Assembly: GCA_024277835.1 (NCBI GenBank)
Contig: JAJRUK010000319.1
Span: forward strand, 1 to 6,356
Length of the DNA: 6,356 nucleotides
Direction of reading: 5' to 3'
DNA from: Planctomycetota bacterium
GTDB lineage: Bacteria; Planctomycetota; Phycisphaerae; UBA1845
Translations under genes and position numbers: made by a program
In this document: positions 1 to 5,592 of the stretch, piece by piece
Position numbering within the stretch: position 1 is the first letter of the stretch
How the letters are laid out: every line of letters starts with the position of its first letter
The notes under the pieces: model-generated
The model's database searches: none
What the model was told of the DNA's origin: nothing
The model's input: only the letters and a program-made list of their open reading frames with translations

Positions 1-2
1 AC

Positions 3-1949
3 CAACCCGCCGCAATCGAGAAAATCGTCGAGGGTTTCACGGGCGACCGAAAGCATCAGTGCTTGCTCGGCGTGACCGGTTCGGGCAAAACCTTCACCGT
101 CGCCAACGTCATCGAGAAGCTCCGCGTGCCAACGCTGGTCATCTCGCACAACAAGACCCTGGCTGCACAACTGTACGAGGAATTCAAAGAGCTTTTCCCG
201 CAAAACGCCGTCGAGTATTTCGTCAGCTACTACGACTATTACCAGCCCGAAGCGTACATTCCCCAGCGCGACATCTACATCGAAAAAGACGCTTCGCGCA
301 ACGACGACCTCGACCGACTTCGACTGAGTACGACAAGCACCCTCGTAACCCGAAGCGACGCCATCATCGTCTCAAGCGTCTCCTGCATCTTCGGACTCGG
401 CTCGCCGGAAGACTACAAGAACAGCGTCATTGTCCTGACACTCGGCGAGTGCAGAGAACGTGACGAGCTGCTCCGTAGCTTCGTTGATCTACAATACAAC
501 CGCAACGACATCGAACTAAAACGCGGTACGTTTCGTGTTCGCGGAGACGTCATCGAGCTGCATCCCGCGCACGAACAATTCGGCTACCGCATCGAGCTGT
601 TCGGCGACGAAATCGACAGCCTCGAAATGATCAACCCGCTGACGTCCAAATCGATCGGAAAAATCGACAAGATGTTCATCTTCCCGGCTGTCCACTATGT
701 CATGCCCGAAGAACGCATCGAAGCCGCCGCCGACAGCATTCTCGAAGAACTCGACCAGCGCGTGAAGGAATTCCGCCGACTCGGTAAGCTTCTCGAAGCG
801 CAGCGCATCCTCGCCCGAACCAAATACGACGTCGAAATGCTCCGCGAGGTTGGGTATTGCTCGGGCATTGAAAATTACTCTCGTCACCTTAACCAATCCG
901 AACCGGGCGCAAAACCTTACACGCTTGTCGATTATTTCCCGAAAGATTTTCTGCTCGTGATCGACGAATCGCACGCGACGCTCCCACAGATTCGGGCGAT
1001 GTTCAACGGCGACCGGGCAAGAAAACAAACCCTCGTCGAGCACGGTTTTCGTCTACCGAGTTGCCTCGACAATCGCCCCATGCGCTTCGAGGAGTTCGAG
1101 GGCATGTGGGACCGCGCCCTGTTCGTCTCAGCCACCCCAGGCCCTGCAGAACTAGACCTTTGCGGCGGCGAGGTCATCGAACAGATCATCCGACCAACCG
1201 GTTTGATCGACCCACCCATCGAAGTCTTGCCCGCTCGCGGACAAGTGCCCGACATTCTTGAGCGCATCACACAGCGCGTGGCCGCGAACGAACGCGTCCT
1301 CGTAACCACTGTCACGAAACGACTCGCCGAAGACCTCTCGAAGTTCATTGTCCAGGAAGGCCACAAAGCCCGCTACCTCCACAGCGACATCGACACGCTC
1401 GAGCGCGTGCAAATCCTCAAAGAGCTACGCGAAGGGAAGTTCGACGTCCTGGTGGGCGTGAATCTCTTGCGTGAGGGACTCGACCTCCCCGAGGTTTCGC
1501 TCGTTTGCATCCTCGACGCGGACAAGGAGGGCTTTCTGCGCAGCGAAACGTCGCTCGTACAGATGATTGGTCGAACGGCGCGAAACGTCAACGCAGAAGT
1601 GAAGCTCTACGGCGACCGAGTTACCAACAGTATGCAACGAGCCATCGACGAAACCGACCGCCGCCGCAAGCTGCAACTCGCCTACAACGAAGAACACGGG
1701 ATCACGCCCAAGACCATCGTCAAAGAAATCCGATCGAGTCTTGAACGTGCCGTCGGAGCGTACAAAGTCGCCGCCGAAGCGATTCACGCAAGCGAAAACG
1801 AACTGGACCGCACCGAGTTCATCGCCATGCTCGAAAAGGAAATGCTGGAAGCGGCAGAAGCCCTCGAATTCGAAAAAGCAGCCCGCCTCCGCGACCGTAT
1901 CCAGGAAGTCAAAGACGCCCCAGTCGTAAAAACCGAGCCGCGCCCGTAA
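3..1949 (+). CDS. uvrB: UvrB, excinuclease ABC subunit B (5' partial)
   Basis: UvrB is the ATP-dependent damage-verification subunit of cytoplasmic nucleotide excision repair; it receives DNA from UvrA and then recruits UvrC for incision. The frame is open from base 3, so the true start lies upstream and only about 10-25 N-terminal residues are missing (648 are present; full UvrB is usually about 660-680). Numbering from the first in-window codon, visible motifs are Walker A GVTGSGKT (23-30), the damage-probing beta-hairpin region beginning YYDYYQPEAYIP (76-87), motif II DESH (321-324), SATPG (376-380), the GVNLLREGLDLPEVS helicase motif V, QMIGRTARN (520-528, motif VI) and a C-terminal UVR domain with LEFEKAARLRDRI (about 606-638), which contacts UvrC. 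All key residues look intact. A TTG at base 63 could be taken for a start, but conserved sequence continues upstream of it. No downstream gene looks co-transcribed. Confidence 0.98.
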   Translation, partial: QPAAIEKIVEGFTGDRKHQCLLGVTGSGKTFTVANVIEKLRVPTLVISHNKTLAAQLYEEFKELFPQNAVEYFVSYYDYYQPEAYIPQRDIYIEKDASRNDDLDRLRLSTTSTLVTRSDAIIVSSVSCIFGLGSPEDYKNSVIVLTLGECRERDELLRSFVDLQYNRNDIELKRGTFRVRGDVIELHPAHEQFGYRIELFGDEIDSLEMINPLTSKSIGKIDKMFIFPAVHYVMPEERIEAAADSILEELDQRVKEFRRLGKLLEAQRILARTKYDVEMLREVGYCSGIENYSRHLNQSEPGAKPYTLVDYFPKDFLLVIDESHATLPQIRAMFNGDRARKQTLVEHGFRLPSCLDNRPMRFEEFEGMWDRALFVSATPGPAELDLCGGEVIEQIIRPTGLIDPPIEVLPARGQVPDILERITQRVAANERVLVTTVTKRLAEDLSKFIVQEGHKARYLHSDIDTLERVQILKELREGKFDVLVGVNLLREGLDLPEVSLVCILDADKEGFLRSETSLVQMIGRTARNVNAEVKLYGDRVTNSMQRAIDETDRRRKLQLAYNEEHGITPKTIVKEIRSSLERAVGAYKVAAEAIHASENELDRTEFIAMLEKEMLEAAEALEFEKAARLRDRIQEVKDAPVVKTEPRP

Positions 1950-1959
1950 GGAAGCGACC

Positions 1960-1984
1960 CGCTGCATCATGCGCGTGTTTTTTT
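1960..1984 (+). terminator. Possible weak terminator after uvrB
   Basis: A run of seven T (1978-1984) begins 29 bases after the uvrB stop codon. The sequence before it, GCATCATGCGCGTG, can form only a very short stem (GCA/TGC around TCA), so this is a poor intrinsic terminator by structure. It is listed because position and T-run are right. Termination could instead occur at the stronger hairpins at 2014-2028 or 2057-2073. Confidence 0.25.
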
Positions 1985-2010
1985 CGTACTGCGCGAGAAT
2001 GACGCAAGGA

Positions 2011-2035
2011 TGCCGGGTCGATGACTCGATCTACG
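2011..2035 (+). repeat. REP-like palindrome, family 1, copy A
   Basis: A 25-bp element of the form TGC + stem-loop + short linker + CTACG. The stem is CGGGTC (2014-2019), loop GAT, GACTCG (2023-2028), with one G-T pair. The CTAC at 2031-2034 is the GTAG foot read on the other strand. It differs at two positions from copies B and C (3041-3065, 3153-3177). It lies in the gap between uvrB and the zinc-ribbon gene. A weak hairpin, TGCG...CGCA (1990-2006), lies just before it. Confidence 0.7.
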
Positions 2036-2056
2036 TGGCTATTCGAGAAGGGGAAT

Positions 2057-2077
2057 GGTCCGCACAGCGGACCCTAC
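2057..2077 (-). repeat. REP-like palindrome, family 2 (GTAG foot)
   Basis: A perfect 7-bp hairpin, GGTCCGC (2057-2063), loop ACA, GCGGACC (2067-2073), is followed directly by CTAC (2074-2077). Read on the minus strand this is GTAG followed by the hairpin. The sequence is unrelated to family 1, but the architecture is the same. It lies 22 bases after copy A and about 50 bases before the next gene's start, so it may also end transcription coming from uvrB. Confidence 0.65.
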
Positions 2078-2092
2078 GGAGTTCGACCTCTC

Positions 2093-2121
2093 TTCAAATG
2101 TCAGCGCCATTCGACTACACT
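2093..2121 (+). promoter_or_regulatory. Predicted promoter of the zinc-ribbon gene, possibly leaderless
   Basis: TTCAAA (2093-2098), a 17-bp spacer and TACACT (2116-2121) each match the sigma-70 consensus at four of six positions with ideal spacing. The -10 hexamer ends only 7 bases before the ATG at 2129, so transcription would begin at or next to the start codon. No Shine-Dalgarno sequence is present, which fits a leaderless mRNA. Confidence 0.45.
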
Positions 2122-2128
2122 CCGCCCC

Positions 2129-3037
2129 ATGCACTGCACAGGATGCAACTACCTTCTGTTCAACCTGACCGGTCGTGTCTGCCCCGAATGCGGTCTATCG
2201 TTTGAGACCACCGCTTACCATTTCGCCCCGGGCTCCGTCGCCTTCCACTGCCCCGAGTGCGACCAAGAGTACTCCGGTAACGATGCCCACGGCCTACCAA
2301 CCCCGCGCGAATTCCAGTGCGTGCAATGCAACAAAAGCATCAACGTCGCCGAGATGCGGGTCTCTCCTATCCACGCAAACGCGCTTGGCTGGATCGGCTC
2401 GACCTGGGACAACAGAAAAAACGTCGGGTTTTGTGTAGCCTGGTGGACGACCTTCAAGCAACTTCTTTTTCAACCCGGACAGTTTTTCGCCCAACACCAA
2501 GGAAGCTCGATCTACGAAGCGTGGGTTTTCTCCTTACCGGCTCTGTTCATCGGAGTCGCCGCCGCGTTTCTCGTTCACTTCTTGATGATGGTTGGCTTTA
2601 CATCCCTCGCGGGTGGCGGAATGATGCCAGGAGTGCCTGCCACCCCGATCCCGATTTCCCTCCTCCGACTCGCAATGGTGTACGTCGTGATGGCGCTCAT
2701 CTTCCCGCTTTTTGTGCAGTTCATGTTCGGCGGATTCTGGGCATGCACGACGCACCCCGTCCTCTTCATGATGGCCCCGGAGAGAAAATCGTTCAAGCAC
2801 ACACTTTGCGCGACGTTCTACAGCTTCGCGCCGTATGCGCTGATGATTGTCCCCATTTGCGGTGGATATGCAGCCTACGTTTGGCAGGCGGTCATCCTTG
2901 TCATCGCCATCAAGCAGCAACATCGCGTCAACGGTTGGGTTGCCTCGCTCGCGGTGCTGTGGCCAATCGTCGCAATAATGGCGATCTACATGGCGATCGT
3001 CGCCGTCGTTATCCTCGGTTTCGCGGCGGGCGCATAG
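2129..3037 (+). CDS. Double zinc-ribbon, YIP1-like multi-pass membrane protein
   Basis: The function is unknown. The 302-residue protein begins with a zinc ribbon, C3-x2-C6 ... C18-P-E-C21-G, followed by a second one, C41-P-E-C44 ... C64-V-Q-C67. After a linker, a hydrophobic domain holds about five membrane segments (roughly 131-157, 176-204, 226-244, 246-262 and 272-298). The FQPGQFF stretch (114-120) before the first segment, and the YSFAPYALMIVPICGGYAAYVWQ region (231-253), resemble the YIP1 family; this assignment is from memory of the family pattern. The ribbons probably sit on the cytoplasmic side and could bind metal, protein or nucleic acid. I chose ATG 2129 because the ribbon begins right after it and a -10-like hexamer lies just upstream. 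Longer in-frame starts such as 2021 would translate repeat copy A and the family-2 hairpin. The gene appears monocistronic, with a repeat copy starting 4 bases after its stop. Confidence 0.85.
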   Translation: MHCTGCNYLLFNLTGRVCPECGLSFETTAYHFAPGSVAFHCPECDQEYSGNDAHGLPTPREFQCVQCNKSINVAEMRVSPIHANALGWIGSTWDNRKNVGFCVAWWTTFKQLLFQPGQFFAQHQGSSIYEAWVFSLPALFIGVAAAFLVHFLMMVGFTSLAGGGMMPGVPATPIPISLLRLAMVYVVMALIFPLFVQFMFGGFWACTTHPVLFMMAPERKSFKHTLCATFYSFAPYALMIVPICGGYAAYVWQAVILVIAIKQQHRVNGWVASLAVLWPIVAIMAIYMAIVAVVILGFAAGA

Positions 3038-3040
3038 CGC

Positions 3041-3065
3041 CGTAGGTCGGGTCATCGACCCGGCA
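3041..3065 (-). repeat. REP-like palindrome, family 1, copy B (inverted)
   Basis: This is an exact 25-bp reverse complement of 3153-3177. It starts with the GTAG foot (3042-3045), followed by CGGGTC (3048-3053), ATC, GACCCG (3057-3062). It begins 4 bases after the stop codon of the zinc-ribbon gene. A second hairpin follows at 3068-3084 (TTCGG, 7-base loop, CCGAA). Its position suggests a role in 3'-end formation or mRNA protection, but there is no T-run. Confidence 0.75.
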
Positions 3066-3125
3066 CTTTCGGATACGCACCGAACGCAAAGAAGCAGGAT
3101 GTCGTCAGAAAACTCTGAGTCATTT

Positions 3126-3177
3126 ATCGTGCCACCGTTTGGCACGGTCAGATGCCGGGTCGATGACCCGACCTACG
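3126..3177 (+). repeat. REP-like composite repeat, family 1, copy C
   Basis: This unit has two hairpins. The first is CGTGCCA (3128-3134), loop CCGTT, TGGCACG (3140-3146), a perfect 7-bp stem. The second is the family-1 palindrome CGGGTC-GAT-GACCCG (3156-3170), followed by CTAC (3173-3176). The last 25 bases are an exact inverted copy of 3041-3065, and the whole unit is repeated in degenerate form at 3241-3293. Confidence 0.75.
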
Positions 3178-3240
3178 CGACTGGCGGGTTGGAACGGACG
3201 GCGGAGAAGCGGGACGTTGCCCGGAAGACCTTCATGATCC

Positions 3241-3293
3241 ATCGTGCCACGTTTAGGCACTCGAAGATTTCCGGGTTGATGACCCGACCTGCG
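3241..3293 (+). repeat. REP-like composite repeat, family 1, copy D (degenerate)
   Basis: This is a direct, diverged copy of the unit at 3126-3177. The first hairpin has a 5-bp stem, GTGCC (3244-3248), 7-base loop, GGCAC (3256-3260). The second is CGGGTT-GAT-GACCCG (3272-3286) with one T-G pair. The foot has changed from CTAC to CTGC (3289-3292). The palindrome part differs from copies B and C at three positions, so this looks like an older, decaying copy. Confidence 0.65.
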
Positions 3294-3296
3294 CAC

Positions 3297-3309
3297 GTTG
3301 TCGGACAAC
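3297..3309. repeat. Short palindrome GTTGTCGGACAAC
   Basis: The arms GTTGT and ACAAC surround CGG (six-base arms if only the central base is left out). It lies directly after repeat copy D and downstream of the [2Fe-2S] gene on the minus strand. It could be a small hairpin or a protein-binding dyad; nothing favours one over the other. Confidence 0.4.
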
Positions 3310-3314
3310 AGAAT

Positions 3315-3346
3315 CGCTCCCTCACGGTCGCGGCTCGGCTTCGCCG
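3315..3346. repeat. GC-rich repeat-like block with CGGC-TTC-GCCG hairpin
   Basis: The stretch starting CGCTCCCTCACGGTCGCGG looks like a block I remember as scattered between genes in planctomycete genomes; this is recall, not a search. It runs into a hairpin CGGC (3336-3339), TTC, GCCG (3343-3346). On the minus strand the hairpin lies about 22 bases after the [2Fe-2S] gene stop and could help end that transcript, although no T-run follows. Confidence 0.4.
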
Positions 3347-3367
3347 GACGTTTACGACGTCGTCACA

Positions 3368-3643
3368 TCACGAATCGCCTGCCCCGAACGTATTCTTCTC
3401 ATCGCTGGCGATGTACGCCTTTCGGCGCTCGGCGTACTCTTCCGGCGTCATCGGATCGGCCGAAAACCTTTCCGGGTCGTCGGCGATTTTCTCCAAGACC
3501 GGAATGCACCACCCGCACCCCGTCCCTGCTCCGAGGCACTCTGCCATCTGACTTGCCCGCTTGGGCTTGGTTCGCAGGCTGAAGTTGACCAGTTTCCGCA
3601 TCGAAACGTGGTAGCAATAGCAAATTTTGTCGTCGGGATTCAT
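3368..3643 (-). CDS. BFD-like [2Fe-2S]-binding protein
   Basis: This is a 91-residue cytoplasmic protein with the four-cysteine pattern of the BFD-like [2Fe-2S] domain (bacterioferritin-associated ferredoxin type): C8-Y-C10 near the N-terminus and C43-G-W-C46 in the GAGTGCGWC stretch. In known BFD domains the equivalent cysteines hold one [2Fe-2S] cluster. The domain ends near residue 54. About 37 mostly charged residues follow (with MTPEEYAERRKAY), longer than in the roughly 64-residue E. coli Bfd. The role is unproven: electron transfer or iron release from a ferritin is known for relatives, but no bacterioferritin gene is in view. The ATG at 3643 is preceded by TATACT with only 4 bases between, so translation is probably leaderless. 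The gene is divergent from the phosphohydrolase gene. Confidence 0.88.
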   Translation of the reverse strand: MNPDDKICYCYHVSMRKLVNFSLRTKPKRASQMAECLGAGTGCGWCIPVLEKIADDPERFSADPMTPEEYAERRKAYIASDEKNTFGAGDS

Positions 3644-3655
3644 ATCAAGTATAGT
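3627..3655 (+). promoter_or_regulatory. Predicted promoter for the phosphohydrolase gene
   Basis: TTGTCG (3627-3632), a 17-bp spacer and TATAGT (3650-3655; five of six to consensus). Transcription would begin near 3662, giving a leader of about 110 bases before ATG 3775. The -35 box lies inside the first codons of the divergent [2Fe-2S] gene, and the -10 overlaps that gene's own -10. Confidence 0.35.
3648..3653 (-). promoter_or_regulatory. -10 element of the [2Fe-2S] gene, probably leaderless
   Basis: Read on the minus strand, TATACT ends 4 bases before the ATG at 3643, so a normal start site would fall on or next to the A of the start codon. No good -35 box is visible 16-18 bases further upstream. 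There is no ribosome binding site. Confidence 0.45.
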
Positions 3656-3669
3656 CTACGCGAACGAGA

Positions 3670-3693
3670 CCGCCCTGTCGTGACGCAGGACGG
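3670..3693. other. Hairpin in the divergent promoter/leader region
   Basis: CCGCCCTG (3670-3677) pairs with CAGGACGG (3686-3693) with one mismatch, and CG-TGA-CG closes the loop inside. If transcription toward the phosphohydrolase begins near 3662, this hairpin stands almost at the mRNA 5' end. It could also be a protein-binding dyad between the two divergent genes. Confidence 0.45.
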
Positions 3694-3741
3694 GTGCCAT
3701 GGCCAAGCGAAGCGCCGCCATGCGACTACCAGATATTTCAA

Positions 3742-3755
3742 CGCTCTCGCGAGCG
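3742..3755. other. Small hairpin just before the phosphohydrolase start
   Basis: CGCTC (3742-3746), loop TCGC, GAGCG (3751-3755), 19 bases before ATG 3775. It contains the 8-bp palindrome CTCGCGAG (3746-3753). It could affect ribosome access or bind a regulator. A stem this short can occur by chance. Confidence 0.3.
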
Positions 3756-3774
3756 AACCCGACCGAACCCGATA

Positions 3775-5427
3775 ATGACGCCCACAAACGAAAAACCAAA
3801 CGCCCCCTCGAATCGCCGCGTCCTCATCATTGGACTCGACGGGGTTACATGGGACGTACTGACCCCGCTGGTCAACGAAGGCCGACTCCCCAATATTAAA
3901 CGCGCGATCGAAAACGGCGCGTGGGGCGTTTTGCAATCGACGACTCCACCCATCACACCGGCTGCGTGGACGACGTTTCTGACGGGCGTCCAGCCGGGCA
4001 AGCATGGCATTATCGACTTCGAGCGTTACGACGTAAGCACGAACAAGCTGACCTTCAACAGCACGCGATGCTTGGATCATTTGCGGAACATCTGGCGAAT
4101 CCTCGGCGACAACGGGTTGAAGGTCGGCAGCATCAACGTGCCCATGACATATCCGCCGGTCGAGGTCAATGGTTTTCTCGTCAGCGGGTTTGAAACGCCA
4201 GGGCCATCCGCGGACTTTGTTTATCCGCCGTCGCTTCGAGGCGACATCCTTGAGCGCTGGCCGGACCCGACGCTGAAGACCAAGTGGCGACGAAAGATGT
4301 TCGGCGGCGATGCGCTCTTCGCGGAAAACCTCGACTACATGTCGCGCAGCTTCCATCAGGGGGCGGCGATGACGAAGTTCCTCGGGGATAAGTGCGGGTG
4401 GGATGCGCTGATGGTTGTCTTTAAGCTCACCGACAACATTCAGCACAAGACGTGGAAATACATCGACCCGCGATGGTCGGATCGGAATCCCAAGCGAACG
4501 GAAATGGTCAAACAGTGCTTCGCCGAATCCGACAAAGCGGTCGGCGACCTCATGAAGTATGCCGAGGAAAACGACGCCACGGTTATGATGGTCTCGGACC
4601 ATGGCCACGGCAGCCTCGAAGGAAAAGTGCAGCCCAACCTGCTTTTGAAACAGTGGGGCTACCTCTCGCTGGACGGCGGTTCTGCGCAAGGGGGGACGAG
4701 GCTTCGCTATTTGCGCGACCGCTGGACAGGGAAAACAAAACGTTTCGCCCGCGAGGGAAGCATCGCCCAGGACCTCGCGGTCGATTTCGACAAGACGCGG
4801 GCCTGCGTCATGCACGCGGGGATGGCGGGATTCGTCTACCTCAACCTAAAGGGGCGGCAACCGTGCGGAATCGTCGAACCGAGCGAGTACGACTCATTGC
4901 GCGACGAAATTCAAAACAAGTTCATGGGTCCGGCGTGCAGAACGACAGACCCGACGGGGCAGACGATCCAACTTTTTAGCGCAGCCCATAAGCCCGAGGA
5001 ACTCTACAACTGTTCTCGCGAAGATCAGCCGTGGATGCCGGACTTGATTCTCATTCCCCGCGACTCGCTCGCGGTTGTGCGAAAAATTCGCGGGACAAAC
5101 CCGGTCAAGTGGCTCTCCTATAACAAGATCGAAGGAACGCATCGACCGCAGGGAATCTTCACCGCGACCGGCCCGGGTATCGCGACGAAAGACGGAATGC
5201 ACGCACAAATCGCCGACTGCGCCCCGACGATTCTCGCGCTGCTCGGATTGCCCATCCCGGAAGACATGGACGGTCGCGTCTTAACCGAAATCTTTGAAGA
5301 CCTGCCCGAGCTAACTTACGAAACTGCGACTGGCACCTCCGCAGCCCAGGGCGGCGAACAGGTTTACTCAGAGGAAGAATTGCAGCAGGTCACGGACCGA
5401 CTCGCCGACCTTGGCTACCTTGAGTAG
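3775..5427 (+). CDS. AlkP-superfamily phosphohydrolase/phosphodiesterase (COG3379-like)
   Basis: This 550-residue protein has the type I phosphodiesterase/nucleotide pyrophosphatase fold of the alkaline phosphatase superfamily. Visible motifs: VLIIGLDGVTWD with metal ligand D22; PPITPAAWTTFLTG (58-71), where T61 aligns with the nucleophile Thr of nucleotide pyrophosphatases; a TDNIQH segment with D220 and H224; VSDHGHG with D275 and H276; and GTHRPQG with H456. This is the expected two-metal hydrolase set. The C-terminus has ADCAPTILALLGLP and an acidic EEELQQVTDRLADLGYLE tail, both usual in COG3379 proteins. I see no signal peptide or membrane segment, so it is probably cytoplasmic. The substrate is unknown. 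I chose ATG 3775 because conserved sequence begins 15 residues later. An in-frame GTG at 3694 would add 27 unconserved-looking residues. No Shine-Dalgarno is seen before either. Confidence 0.9.
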   Translation: MTPTNEKPNAPSNRRVLIIGLDGVTWDVLTPLVNEGRLPNIKRAIENGAWGVLQSTTPPITPAAWTTFLTGVQPGKHGIIDFERYDVSTNKLTFNSTRCLDHLRNIWRILGDNGLKVGSINVPMTYPPVEVNGFLVSGFETPGPSADFVYPPSLRGDILERWPDPTLKTKWRRKMFGGDALFAENLDYMSRSFHQGAAMTKFLGDKCGWDALMVVFKLTDNIQHKTWKYIDPRWSDRNPKRTEMVKQCFAESDKAVGDLMKYAEENDATVMMVSDHGHGSLEGKVQPNLLLKQWGYLSLDGGSAQGGTRLRYLRDRWTGKTKRFAREGSIAQDLAVDFDKTRACVMHAGMAGFVYLNLKGRQPCGIVEPSEYDSLRDEIQNKFMGPACRTTDPTGQTIQLFSAAHKPEELYNCSREDQPWMPDLILIPRDSLAVVRKIRGTNPVKWLSYNKIEGTHRPQGIFTATGPGIATKDGMHAQIADCAPTILALLGLPIPEDMDGRVLTEIFEDLPELTYETATGTSAAQGGEQVYSEEELQQVTDRLADLGYLE

Positions 5428-5518
5428 CACCCTTCTTGTGCCGTTTCCAGAAAGGTCGTTCGACTTCTTGCTCTCCTTCTTTACATGGTGGGGCTGGGGG
5501 ACGTTCTTTGTCGATCGA

Positions 5519-5555
5519 AGCCCCCCCTCAATCCCCCCTTGGTAAAGATGGGGAC
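5519..5555. repeat. C-rich dispersed-repeat-like block
   Basis: Two C-runs (5521-5527 and 5533-5538) are separated by TCAAT, followed by TTGGTAAAG and a short G-run (5551-5554). It resembles the CCCCCCTTGGTAAGGGGGG type of dispersed palindrome I remember from many bacterial genomes, with the right arm decayed. An upstream GGGGCT (5490-5495) could also pair with AGCCCC (5519-5524) across a 23-base loop. It lies in the 165-bp gap between convergent genes. Confidence 0.35.
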
Positions 5556-5592
5556 GAAAGAGTTGGTCCGCCACGACTGGTATGCGAGCGAT

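Larger units (their letters stand above)
3038..3367. other. 330-bp repeat-rich intergenic region
   Basis: This gap separates the ends of the zinc-ribbon gene (+) and the [2Fe-2S] gene (-), so it is convergent. It holds family-1 repeat copies B, C and D, a palindrome GTTGTCGGACAAC at 3297-3309, and a GC-rich hairpin CGGC-TTC-GCCG at 3336-3346. I see no believable gene in it. The open frame starting at 3099 runs through the repeats and antisense to the [2Fe-2S] gene. Between copies C and D (3178-3240) I see nothing notable. Confidence 0.75.

Noticed and set aside
516..1970. Several minus-strand open frames over uvrB
   Set aside because: They are shadows of the uvrB reading frame, which has all family motifs.
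2021..2128. Longer N-terminus for the zinc-ribbon protein, starting at 2021
   Set aside because: These 36 codons would translate part of repeat copy A and the family-2 hairpin; the conserved ribbon starts right after ATG 2129 and a promoter-like -10 lies between.
3041..3177. MITE with 25-bp terminal inverted repeats
   Set aside because: No target-site duplication is visible at the ends, and single copies of the same palindrome occur elsewhere in the window, which fits REP elements better.
3041..3293. CRISPR array
   Set aside because: The repeats occur in both orientations with unequal spacing (3066-3152 and 3178-3268), are imperfect, and have no cas genes nearby.
3099..3551. 150-codon plus-strand open frame
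   Set aside because: It runs through repeat copies C and D and then antisense over the [2Fe-2S] gene, whose CxC and CxxC motifs are convincing.
3694..3774. GTG 3694 as start of the phosphohydrolase
   Set aside because: The added 27 residues look unlike a conserved N-terminus, and no ribosome binding site supports it. It remains possible, since ATG 3775 also lacks one.
3640..4815. 391-codon open frame on the minus strand
   Set aside because: It lies antisense to the phosphohydrolase gene, whose catalytic motifs are clear. Its translation is rich in Arg, Val and Asp as expected from the complement of GC-rich codons, with no recognisable domain.
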